From NCBI RefSeq assembly GCF_947496995.1, contig NZ_CANMFD010000001.1, positions 430,692 to 494,691 on the forward strand: 64,000 nt of DNA, in the 5' to 3' direction. Position 1 is the first letter of the stretch. Each line of letters opens with the position of its first letter. A program made the translations under genes and the position numbers. Below, one piece after another: positions 40,418 through 48,414 of this stretch. The notes beneath the pieces were generated by a model, which saw nothing but the letters and a program-made list of their open reading frames with translations, was not told where the DNA came from and did no database searches. Source of the stretch: an uncultured Roseibium sp. GTDB taxonomy: Bacteria > Pseudomonadota > Alphaproteobacteria > Rhizobiales > Stappiaceae.

Positions 40418-41046
40418 TGTTCCCGCAGTCCTCGTGATCTGGGCATGTTGCCGCCGAAGAATGGCAAGAAATGCGAAGGTCAATTCTCGCCAGATCCGGC
40501 TGTAAGGGCTGCGACCGTAGTGGAATGGCAGAAGGGCAGCAAGACATCCGAAGGTGCTATGTCTTTGTTTAATCGATTAAAATATGATGTTGCGTGTCAG
40601 TTGTTTAATTTGGATAGCGAACTAAATAGCGACATCTTCGCAATGTTCGATTTGTCGAAAAAACCGAAAGTGAGCGCGCTTGAAGCGCAAGTCTCATGGC
40701 GCGCGAGGCAACGTCGAGGATGAAATAAAGCGATTCCGGAAATCAACGGCAGCAGGCGAGGCCGGCGCTGGTTTTCAGATCGACTGGTCCTGGCCGGCCT
40801 GGGGCTGAAAGGGGACCGATTTTACAGCGGCAGGGCATGCGGCCCGTGTTCAACGGACCTGGCCGGACTCTTGAAATTTCCCGGAACGATCCCCACCATG
40901 CAGGCAGTGTACTTGCCATTCTCGCTCCCGAGTATCGGAAATGGCAGATTGCCTTAATTTATGCGCATTTAGCAGGCCAAACGCTCTATGTTACAGTGAA
41001 GCCGATGCGTGCCATCGGTGCGTTGCCGGAAATGGAAAAATAAAGC
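40418..41046. other. pckA-chvI divergent regulatory region
   Basis: A 629-bp gap with an AT-rich core at about 40555-40690 that contrasts sharply with the flanks. The core could contain a 54-codon frame (40559-40723, plus strand, AAGG 5 nt upstream). That frame uses TTA, CTA and TTG leucine codons rare in neighbouring genes, so I do not call it a gene. The divergent promoters of pckA and chvI must lie here. Confidence 0.45.
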
Positions 41047-41745
41047 ATGCCGACAATTGCCCTGGTCGACGACGACCGCAACATTTTGACTTCGGTGTCC
41101 ATCGCTCTGGAAGCCGAAGGATATCGCGTTCAGACTTATACGGACGGAACCTCGGCTCTCGACGGGCTGCAGAGCGATCCGCCGGAACTTGCTATTTTCG
41201 ATATCAAGATGCCGCGTATGGACGGTATGGAACTGCTGCGCCGTCTGCGTCAGAACTCGGATCTTCCGGTGATTTTCCTGACGTCGAAAGACGACGAGAT
41301 CGACGAACTGTTCGGCCTGAAAATGGGTGCGGACGATTTCATCCGCAAACCCTTCTCGCAGCGGCTTCTGGTGGAACGGGTCCGCGCGGTGCTGCGCAGG
41401 GCGCAGCCGAAGGACGCCTCTGCTCCGCGCGACGATGCGGACAAGCTGCTCGAGCGCGGCCAACTGGTCATGGACCAGGAGCGGCACACCTGCACCTGGA
41501 ACAACAAGCCGGTGACGCTGACGGTAACCGAATTCCTCATCCTGTCCGCCCTTGCACAGCGTCCGGGTGTCGTGAAAAGCCGAAACGCCCTCATGGATGC
41601 GGCTTATGACGATCAGGTCTATGTGGACGACCGGACCATCGACAGCCACATCAAGCGCCTGCGGAAAAAGTTCAAGGTTGTTGACGACGACTTCGACATG
41701 ATCGAAACCCTGTATGGTGTTGGTTACCGCTTCCGGGAGGCTTGA
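41047..41745 (+). CDS. chvI: Response regulator ChvI
   Basis: A 232-residue OmpR-family regulator. The receiver domain has the acidic triad start LVDDD, phospho-acceptor D52 in [11 protein letters not shown] and the conserved Lys in [14 protein letters not shown]. The C-terminal winged helix contains [26 protein letters not shown] and [18 protein letters not shown]. In rhizobia ChvI controls acid- and envelope-stress genes, exopolysaccharide and motility. The ChvG kinase, HPr kinase and PTS genes follow in the conserved order. Confidence 0.95.
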   Translation: MPTIALVDDDRNILTSVSIALEAEGYRVQTYTDGTSALDGLQSDPPELAIFDIKMPRMDGMELLRRLRQNSDLPVIFLTSKDDEIDELFGLKMGADDFIRKPFSQRLLVERVRAVLRRAQPKDASAPRDDADKLLERGQLVMDQERHTCTWNNKPVTLTVTEFLILSALAQRPGVVKSRNALMDAAYDDQVYVDDRTIDSHIKRLRKKFKVVDDDFDMIETLYGVGYRFREA

Positions 41746-41856
41746 GGCGGTCAGCCGGGAATGGCCAGAAGATATGTTCCGATCGGACCGAAGCATTTGA
41801 TGAGGGGAAACCGGCCCACCGGCATCGTGGCACCGCTTGCCCTCGTGGTGGGGTAG

Positions 41857-43674
41857 ATGGCGGTTGAAAGCGAGAGCGCCGAGGCAGTTGCTGCCTCCGA
41901 CCCGGCGAGCGGGTCGGAACGCTCCCGCTTGCGTCGTCTCGGCAACAAGCGCATCCGTCGCCGACTTCTGAACCAGTTCGGACGTATCTTCGGCACCTAT
42001 GTGCTCTCCTCCCTGACGCGGCGGATCATCGCCATCAACCTCGTGGGCCTTCTCGCCCTCGTGATCGGTATCCTCTACCTCAATCAGTTCCGCGCCGGTC
42101 TCATCGATGCGCGCGTGCAAAGTCTTCTGACCCAGGGCGAGATCATCGCCGGCGCGATTGCCGCCTCGGCGACAGTCGACACGGGAACGATCACCGTTGA
42201 TCCCGAGCGCCTGCTCCAGTTGCAGGCCGGCGAGAGCATCACGCCGACGGGCGACGATCTGGACAGCCTCGATTTTCCGATCAATCCGGAACGTGTCGGC
42301 CCGGTTCTGCGCCGCCTGATCTCACCCACCAAGACGCGTGCGCGGATCTACGATCCGGAAGGCATTCTGATCCTCGATTCCCGCCATCTTTATTCCAGCG
42401 CCCAGATCCTGCGGTTCGATCTGCCGCCGCCTAATGCGGTGGAGGAGGATTTCTGGGATACGCTCTGGCAATGGACCAAGCGCTGGCTGCGGCAGGGCGA
42501 TCTGCCGCTTTATCAGGAAGCCGGCGGCGGCGACGGACGGGTCTATCCGGAAGTCGAGGCCGCCCTTGCCGGATCGCCCGCGAGCGTCACCAGGATTTCG
42601 CCGCGCGGCGAGCTGATCGTATCGGTCGCCGTGCCGATCCAGAGGTTCAGGGCAGTGCTCGGCTCATTGCTTCTGTCCACCCAGGGCGGTGATATCGACG
42701 CCATCGTGCGCGCCGAACGTATCGCCATCATCCGGGTGTTCCTGTTCGCGGCCACGGTGACGATTCTTCTGTCGATCCTGCTCGCCGGCACGATTGCCGG
42801 GCCCGTCCGGCGCCTGGCGGCCGCCGCCGACCGGGTGCGGCGCGGGTCGACATCGCGCGAGGAAATTCCCGATTTTTCCGACCGTCAGGACGAAATTGGC
42901 CATCTGGCGCGCTCTTTCCGCGAGATGACCCATGCGCTTTACAACAAGATCGACGCGATCGAGCAGTTCGCGGCGGATGTTGCGCATGAACTGAAAAATC
43001 CGCTGACCTCGCTGCGCAGTGCGGTGGAAACCCTGCCGGTGGCGAAATCGCAGGAGTCGAAGGACCGGTTGATGGAGGTGATCCAGCACGATGTCCGCCG
43101 GCTTGACCGCCTGATCAGCGACATTTCGGATGCCTCCCGCCTGGATGCGGAACTGGCCCGGATCCAGGCCGAACCACTCGATCTGGCCGAATTCCTGCGC
43201 AACATGGTGGCCGATTCCAACCAGAGGGCAGGTGCCGGGGAAGCCACGGTCAAGCTGACGGTTGCCGATGCTCCGGGGGCCAGGCCCTATCTGGTCCAGG
43301 GGCACGATATCCGGCTTGGTCAGGTGATCAGCAATCTGTTCGACAACGCCCGGTCGTTTTCGTCCGCCGACGGGACCGTGCGGGCCGATCTTTCCCGCGA
43401 AGGCCGGCAGATCAAGATCACCGTCGATGACGACGGTCCCGGTATCAGAGCCGAGAACACGGAACGGATTTTCGAGCGCTTTTATACGGACCGCCCCGAC
43501 GGGGAAGGTTTCGGCAACAATTCCGGCCTCGGCCTGTCGATCTCCAGACAGATCATCGAAGCTCATGGCGGAACAATCGTGGCAACCAATCGTCTTGAAC
43601 CGGGCGAGGGCAGCAAGCGGAAGATCGCCGGCGCCAGGTTCACCATTTATCTGCCTGCCGGAACCGGCAAGTGA
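41857..43674 (+). CDS. chvG: Sensor histidine kinase ChvG
   Basis: A 605-residue membrane kinase. Two transmembrane helices (about residues 48-70 and 290-310) flank a periplasmic sensor domain. HAMP follows (GTIAGPVRRLAAAADRVRRG), then the H-box FAADVAHELKNPLTSLRSAVETL with the phosphorylated His. N, G1 and G2 boxes are present (QVISNLFDNARSF, DDDGPGI, GFGNNSGLGLSIS). The periplasmic partner in rhizobia is the ExoR protein, not encoded here. Its stop overlaps the hprK GTG start (GTGA). Confidence 0.95.
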   Translation: MAVESESAEAVAASDPASGSERSRLRRLGNKRIRRRLLNQFGRIFGTYVLSSLTRRIIAINLVGLLALVIGILYLNQFRAGLIDARVQSLLTQGEIIAGAIAASATVDTGTITVDPERLLQLQAGESITPTGDDLDSLDFPINPERVGPVLRRLISPTKTRARIYDPEGILILDSRHLYSSAQILRFDLPPPNAVEEDFWDTLWQWTKRWLRQGDLPLYQEAGGGDGRVYPEVEAALAGSPASVTRISPRGELIVSVAVPIQRFRAVLGSLLLSTQGGDIDAIVRAERIAIIRVFLFAATVTILLSILLAGTIAGPVRRLAAAADRVRRGSTSREEIPDFSDRQDEIGHLARSFREMTHALYNKIDAIEQFAADVAHELKNPLTSLRSAVETLPVAKSQESKDRLMEVIQHDVRRLDRLISDISDASRLDAELARIQAEPLDLAEFLRNMVADSNQRAGAGEATVKLTVADAPGARPYLVQGHDIRLGQVISNLFDNARSFSSADGTVRADLSREGRQIKITVDDDGPGIRAENTERIFERFYTDRPDGEGFGNNSGLGLSISRQIIEAHGGTIVATNRLEPGEGSKRKIAGARFTIYLPAGTGK

Positions 43675-44138
43675 CCGGCCAGAGCATTCATGCGAACTGC
43701 GTGATCATCGGCACCTTCGGCGTGCTGATCCGCGGTACGGCGGGAAGCGGCAAATCCCTGCTCTCCGAAACCCTTATCGAAACGGCACGGGCAAAAGGCA
43801 ATTTTGCCTCCCTTGTGGCCGATGACCGTGTCTTGCTGAGCGCAGACGGGAACCGGCTTCTGGCGCGGGTGCCCGACACGATAAAAGGCAGGATCGAGAT
43901 CCGCGGGTTCGCTCTGGAGGAGACGGCACACGAGCCGGAGGCGCGGGTGTTTCTGGCGGTCGATCTGAGGCCGCTGGACACCCTGGACCGCCTGCCGGAT
44001 ACGGCGATTGCGCAGGAGGTTCTGGAAGGTCTCACCCTGGCGGTGATAAGCTCTCCCTCAAATCGACCCGACATCAGCCTGCGGCAGATCCGCTGGGCCT
44101 TGCGCACGCTTTTTCCCGGCGGCCCGGACTACATTTGA
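43671..44138 (+). CDS. hprK: HPr kinase/phosphorylase (short alphaproteobacterial form)
   Basis: A 155-residue enzyme representing only the C-terminal catalytic domain of HprK. Walker A is GTAGSGKSLL with Lys28. The HPrK signature region IKGRIEIRGFALEE matches the family. Alphaproteobacterial HprK proteins lack the N-terminal domain, so this is normal rather than truncated. It phosphorylates the regulatory serine of HPr. It begins at a GTG overlapping chvG, so the kinase and the two-component system are translationally linked. Confidence 0.93.
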   Translation: MTGQSIHANCVIIGTFGVLIRGTAGSGKSLLSETLIETARAKGNFASLVADDRVLLSADGNRLLARVPDTIKGRIEIRGFALEETAHEPEARVFLAVDLRPLDTLDRLPDTAIAQEVLEGLTLAVISSPSNRPDISLRQIRWALRTLFPGGPDYI

Positions 44139-44157
44139 AAGCGCCCGGGTCTTTTTT
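44121..44157 (+). terminator. Probable terminator overlapping the hprK stop
   Basis: A stem GGCCCGG (44121-44127) / CCGGGTC (44145-44151) with one G-U pair and a long loop, followed by TTTTTT. It would partly separate chvI-chvG-hprK from the PTS genes, which begin 223 bp later. Confidence 0.55.
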
Positions 44158-44361
44158 GCTTGCAACTGACGGAACGGTTGAAGAGAGTGCTTCTGACTGA
44201 TAAACGCCCGGCTCCGTAAAGAGAGCTTACCGCACTCCAGATCGACCGGTTTCTCGCGAGACCACGTGAAAGCGGAAAAGTCGATCGATGTTTTAACGTT
44301 GGAGCCTCTCTCCTGTGGTCGGTTGAATGCAGGATGCTCATAGGATCAGGTCAAAAGACGT

Positions 44362-44766
44362 ATGATTGGACTAGTACTTGTTACCCACGGACGCCTCGCT
44401 GAAGAATTCAAGGCGGCGCTGGAGCATGTTGTCGGTCCGCAAGATCAGGTCGAAACGATTTCAATCGGACCCGATGACGACATGGAGCAGCGCCGGCAGG
44501 ATATCCTGGCGGCCGTCGAAGCTGCCAACACCGGCAAGGGCGTCGTGTTGCTGACCGACATGTTCGGCGGCACGCCTTCCAACCTTGCCATTTCCGTGAT
44601 GGACGGCAAATCCGTGGAAGTGGTCGCCGGTGTCAATCTGCCCATGCTGATCAAGCTCGCCAGTGTCCGCGCCGATCGGGAACTGGCCGACGCCGTGGAC
44701 GAGGCCCGACAGGCGGGACAGAAATACATTTCTGTCGCAAGTCAGGTGCTCTCGGGACAGAACTAA
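44362..44766 (+). CDS. PTS mannose-type EIIA component
   Basis: A 134-residue EIIA domain of the mannose/sorbose class, with phosphorylatable His9 in LVLVTHGRLAEEF and the downstream VVLLTDMFGGTPSNLAIS motif. No EIIB, EIIC or EIID permease is near. As in other alphaproteobacteria it is probably a regulatory phosphate carrier working with HPr and EI-Ntr rather than a sugar importer. ptsH follows after 7 bp. Confidence 0.93.
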   Translation: MIGLVLVTHGRLAEEFKAALEHVVGPQDQVETISIGPDDDMEQRRQDILAAVEAANTGKGVVLLTDMFGGTPSNLAISVMDGKSVEVVAGVNLPMLIKLASVRADRELADAVDEARQAGQKYISVASQVLSGQN

Positions 44767-44773
44767 TACGAAT

Positions 44774-45058
44774 ATGACCACTGCAGCCCTGCTCGAAAGA
44801 AACCTGACGATCGTCAACCGGCGCGGTCTTCACGCGCGGGCCTCCGCCAAACTGGTGAAACTCGTTGAGACCTTCGACGCCGATGTCCACGTCTCCAAGG
44901 ACGGCCAGACGGTGGGCGGAACTTCGATCATGGGCCTCATGATGCTTGCGGCCAGCCCGGGCTGCTGTATCCGGGTGTGCGTGAGCGGAACGGATGCGGA
45001 AGTGGCCATGACCGCGATTTCAGAACTTGTTGAAAGTGGATTTGGCGAGACGGACTGA
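44774..45058 (+). CDS. ptsH: Phosphocarrier protein HPr
   Basis: A 94-residue HPr. The phosphoryl-accepting His20 lies in RRGLHARASAKLVKLVE, and the serine phosphorylated by HprK is S51 in GGTSIMGLMMLAA. The presence of both sites agrees with hprK two genes upstream. The ATG is 7 bp after the EIIA stop and lacks a clear Shine-Dalgarno, so translation is probably coupled. Its product should relay carbon and nitrogen status to ChvG/ChvI-linked regulation; this is inferred from rhizobial relatives. Confidence 0.93.
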   Translation: MTTAALLERNLTIVNRRGLHARASAKLVKLVETFDADVHVSKDGQTVGGTSIMGLMMLAASPGCCIRVCVSGTDAEVAMTAISELVESGFGETD

Positions 45059-45136
45059 GTTCGGCGGCGTCCTTCGTCTTGCCTTGCGTCTGTCTGCCAT
45101 TCCGAGCGCATTATTATATGAATTTCAGGAGCGAGC

Positions 45137-46426
45137 ATGGCGGACAGTTCAGCCGACACCACCCGGAAAGTCCTTGCTCATGTGCATGAGGTTCTGGGCG
45201 TCGACTTCGCCTTTGAACTGGCTGACGGAACGCTGATCCCGTCAAGCGCACCTCGCGATGGTCTGCGCCTGTTCGTTTCCAACGTGGCTTTGCCGAGGCT
45301 CCTGCGCGCGCCCGGCCTGAAAACCGTCATTGACCTTTATGCCGCCGGCGACATCGATCCGCGCGGAGGCACGATCTTCGACTTTGCCGACAGGCGGCCG
45401 GCAGTGAAGGGCCGGACGCTGTTCAGAAAGCTCGACAAGCGCCTGCTGCTCGGCGCCGCCTGGAAGCTTTTCTTCGCGCCGCGCGGCACAAAATCATCAA
45501 CTGGTGCGCCGGACAGCAAGAGCTCTGTCGCAGGGGCCGGCAGCGGCAAGGCGGATATCGCCTTTCACTATGACGTTTCCAACAGCTTCTACCGTCTCTT
45601 TCTCGACCCGGAGATGTTGTACACCTGCGCCTATTTTCGTGACTGGGAAAACGACCTGGCGACTGCGCAGCGCGACAAGCTGGAGATGATCTGCCGCAAA
45701 CTCAGGCTGAAGCCCGGCGACCGGCTGCTCGACATCGGCTGCGGCTGGGGCGCTCTTATCTGCTATGCGGCGGAACATTACGGTGTCACGGCGCTTGGCG
45801 TGACCCTGGCGGAGGAACAGGCGAAACTCGCCCGTGAGCGCATCCGGGAGCGGGGCCTGGAAGACAGGGTCAGCGTGGAGCTGAAGGACTACCGGGAGCT
45901 GGACGGTCAGTTCGACAAGATCTCCTCGATCGGCATGTTCGAACATGTCGGCCTCGACAATCACGACGACTATTACCGTCATGTCCGGCGCCTCTTGAAG
46001 CCGCGCGGGCTTTATCTTCATCACGCTATCACCCGGCGCGGCAAGAAGGACTTCGCGAAGTTCCGCCGCAAGAGACCCGAGTACCGGACCCTGGTGCTTT
46101 ACATCTTTCCGGGCGGCGAGGTGGACCACATCGGCTGGACGCTGACCAATCTCGAGGCGCATGGCTTCGAGGTCCACGACGTCGAGGCGTGGCGGGAACA
46201 TTACGCCCGCACCACCCGTCTCTGGGCCGAAAACCTTCTGGCTGCCAAAGACGCGGCCATTGCCGAGGTCGGGGAACGCAAATACCGTCTCTGGCTGGCC
46301 TATCTGTGCGGCGTGTCGCTTGGATTCCGCCGTGGCACCATCTGCATTTTCCAGACAGTCGCCTCCAGGCGCACCAAGGGCCCCTCCGGCCTGCCGCCTT
46401 CGCGGGATGACCTCTACCGGCCATAA
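45137..46426 (+). CDS. cfa: Cyclopropane-fatty-acyl-phospholipid synthase family methyltransferase
   Basis: A 429-residue SAM-dependent enzyme of the CFA synthase group. An N-terminal lipid-contact domain (residues 1 to about 130) precedes the catalytic part. The latter starts FHYDVSNSFYRLFLDPEMLYTCAYF and contains the SAM-binding LLDIGCGWGALICYAAEHYGV and IGMFEHVG. The family methylates unsaturated fatty acids in membrane phospholipids to cyclopropane, but some members act on other lipids. The bicarbonate-binding residues were not checked individually. It uses SAM and sits just before ahcY, which removes the by-product S-adenosylhomocysteine. Confidence 0.88.
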   Translation: MADSSADTTRKVLAHVHEVLGVDFAFELADGTLIPSSAPRDGLRLFVSNVALPRLLRAPGLKTVIDLYAAGDIDPRGGTIFDFADRRPAVKGRTLFRKLDKRLLLGAAWKLFFAPRGTKSSTGAPDSKSSVAGAGSGKADIAFHYDVSNSFYRLFLDPEMLYTCAYFRDWENDLATAQRDKLEMICRKLRLKPGDRLLDIGCGWGALICYAAEHYGVTALGVTLAEEQAKLARERIRERGLEDRVSVELKDYRELDGQFDKISSIGMFEHVGLDNHDDYYRHVRRLLKPRGLYLHHAITRRGKKDFAKFRRKRPEYRTLVLYIFPGGEVDHIGWTLTNLEAHGFEVHDVEAWREHYARTTRLWAENLLAAKDAAIAEVGERKYRLWLAYLCGVSLGFRRGTICIFQTVASRRTKGPSGLPPSRDDLYRP

Positions 46427-46575
46427 AGCGGCCGGAGGCCGGGATATTTCAACCCAGTGCCAGTTCAATCGGGGCCTATTCACTTCCTCAGACGAGGTCG
46501 AGAGGGAGGTGGGTCTTCACTCGAAGGCCTGCCCGTCGTCTGGCTATGAGCTCCGAAGGACATGGCGTTATAGAT

Positions 46576-46605
46576 TTGAAAAGGATATAAAGAATTCTTT
46601 ATATC
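46576..46605 (+). promoter_or_regulatory. ahcY promoter with embedded 22-bp palindromic operator
   Basis: A perfect 22-bp palindrome spans 46584-46605, made of half-site GATATAAAGAA and its complement TTCTTTATATC. It fills the space between a -35 box TTGAAA (46576-46581) and a -10 box TATATC or TTATAT (46599-46605). A bound dimer would block RNA polymerase directly. ArsR-type S-adenosylhomocysteine-responsive regulators (SahR) control ahcY through such AT-rich palindromes in other proteobacteria. The regulator gene is not in the window. The rest of the 354-bp gap holds no recognised gene or riboswitch. Confidence 0.7.
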
Positions 46606-46780
46606 TTTATTGCATGATGTCTACGCTGGCGCTATAAACCCTCCCAATGATCTCCGGAAGATGCCGGAAATCGGAAGACAGTGACCGGACAGCCTCCATC
46701 GGCTCTCCTTCCCGTCAGAAGGATCGGTTGCCTTCAGAAGGCCAGGCGCTTTAAGCCGGCTCCAAAAGCAGGACACTTTC

Positions 46781-48169
46781 ATGACCGACTACATTATCAA
46801 AGACATCGGGCTCGCGGACTGGGGGCGGACCGAAATCGAGATCGCCGAACACGAGATGCCGGGCCTGATGGCATGCCGCGAAGAATTCGGTGAGTCCAAG
46901 CCGCTCAAGGGTGCACGGATTGCCGGTTCGCTGCACATGACGATCCAGACTGCCGTTCTGATCGAGACGCTGACCGCGCTGGGCGCGGAAGTCCGCTGGG
47001 CCTCCTGCAACATCTACTCCACCCAGGATCAGGCTGCCGCGGCCATTGCCGCCACCGGCGTTCCGGTCTTCGCCGTCAAGGGCGAAACCCTGGAAGAATA
47101 CTGGGACTACGCCGACAAGATCTTCGATTTCCCCGACGGGGCGAACATGATCCTGGACGATGGTGGCGATGCCACTCTCTATATTCTGATCGGTGCGCGG
47201 GTCGAGGCCGGCGAGACGGATCTCATCGAGAACCCGACATCGGAAGAAGAGGAATGCCTCTTCGCGCAGATCAAGAAGCGCATGGCGGCCAACCCGGGCT
47301 GGTTCACCATGCAGAAAGACCTGATCCAGGGCGTTTCGGAAGAAACTACCACCGGCGTTCTGCGTCTTTATGAAATGCAGAAGAAGGGCGCGCTGCCGTT
47401 CCCGGCGATCAACGTCAACGACAGCGTCACCAAGTCGAAATTCGACAACCGTTACGGCTGCCGTGAATCCCTCGTCGACGGCATCCGCCGCGGCACCGAC
47501 GTCATGATGTCGGGCAAGGTTGCCGTGGTCTGCGGTTACGGCGATGTCGGCAAGGGCTCCGCCCAGTCGCTGGCCGGTGCCGGCGCCCGGGTGATCGTCA
47601 CCGAGATCGATCCGATCTGCGCCCTGCAGGCATCCATGGACGGTTTCGAGGTCAAGACCATCGAACAGGCTCTGCCGGAAGGCGACATCTATGTCACCGC
47701 CACCGGCAACAAGGACATCATCACCTTCGACCACATGCGTGGCATGAAGGACATGGCGATCGTCTGTAACATCGGCCACTTCGACAACGAGATCCAGGTC
47801 GCCGCGCTGAAGAACACCAAGCTGCGCCCGGTCAAGGACCAGGTCGACATGTACGAGTTCCCGGATGGCAAGCGCATGATCCTGCTCTCGCAGGGCCGTC
47901 TGGTGAACCTGGGCAATGCGACCGGCCACCCGAGCTTCGTGATGTCCGCCAGCTTCACCAACCAGGTCCTGGCGCAGATCGAACTCTTCTCCAAGGGCGA
48001 TCAGTATCAGAACGAGGTTTACGTGTTGCCGAAGCACCTGGACGAGAAGGTCGCGCGCCTTCATCTGGAAAAGCTCGGCGTCACGTTAACCGAACTGACG
48101 GACGGACAATCTCAATATCTGGGGATTAACAAGACCGGTCCGTTCAAGTCGGAACACTACAAATACTGA
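46781..48169 (+). CDS. ahcY: Adenosylhomocysteinase
   Basis: A 462-residue NAD-containing enzyme splitting S-adenosylhomocysteine into adenosine and homocysteine, which keeps methylation going. Signatures are [34 protein letters not shown] and the NAD-binding [20 protein letters not shown]. The C-terminal end is FKSEHYKY. The family's alphaproteobacterial insertion ([23 protein letters not shown]) is present. The gene is monocistronic in appearance, with the palindromic promoter before it and two hairpins after. Confidence 0.97.
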   Translation: MTDYIIKDIGLADWGRTEIEIAEHEMPGLMACREEFGESKPLKGARIAGSLHMTIQTAVLIETLTALGAEVRWASCNIYSTQDQAAAAIAATGVPVFAVKGETLEEYWDYADKIFDFPDGANMILDDGGDATLYILIGARVEAGETDLIENPTSEEEECLFAQIKKRMAANPGWFTMQKDLIQGVSEETTTGVLRLYEMQKKGALPFPAINVNDSVTKSKFDNRYGCRESLVDGIRRGTDVMMSGKVAVVCGYGDVGKGSAQSLAGAGARVIVTEIDPICALQASMDGFEVKTIEQALPEGDIYVTATGNKDIITFDHMRGMKDMAIVCNIGHFDNEIQVAALKNTKLRPVKDQVDMYEFPDGKRMILLSQGRLVNLGNATGHPSFVMSASFTNQVLAQIELFSKGDQYQNEVYVLPKHLDEKVARLHLEKLGVTLTELTDGQSQYLGINKTGPFKSEHYKY

Positions 48170-48177
48170 TTGAGTGA

Positions 48178-48260
48178 AGGCGATGCACTACATGTAGTCA
48201 TCGCCTTGATTCGGCACTGTGAACAAAAAAATGCAGGACCCTTCAATTTGAAGGGTCCTG
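48178..48260 (+). terminator. Tandem hairpins after ahcY
   Basis: Two structures follow the stop. The first is AAGGCGATG/CATCGCCTT around an inner ACTACATGTAGT palindrome (about 48178-48207). The second is a 13-bp perfect stem CAGGACCCTTCAA/TTGAAGGGTCCTG (48234-48260). The second is preceded by a run of seven A and followed by TTAACTTTT, so it can act as a terminator in either direction. Confidence 0.75.
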
Positions 48261-48414
48261 TTAACTTTTCGGAAACGGACTCTTCTGCGTGATTCTCAAA
48301 AAGGTTATGGTTTAAGCGAATCAGAGGCCAGGAGGCGATTGTCTTTGATTTGCTCCCAGAAACCGGGAGCTGTGCCCGCAAAGGCGGGACATGGCGGCAT
48401 AAGGGGATCACAGA

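Noticed and set aside
40837..41043. A 68-codon frame ending just before chvI
   Set aside because: No ribosome site and no signal peptide or domain. It occupies the expected chvI promoter and leader.
46606..46780. Possible S-adenosylhomocysteine riboswitch upstream of ahcY
   Set aside because: The leader does not show the conserved sequence blocks I know for SAH or SAM-II riboswitches. The palindromic promoter explains regulation better. A covariance-model scan (Infernal/Rfam) would settle it.
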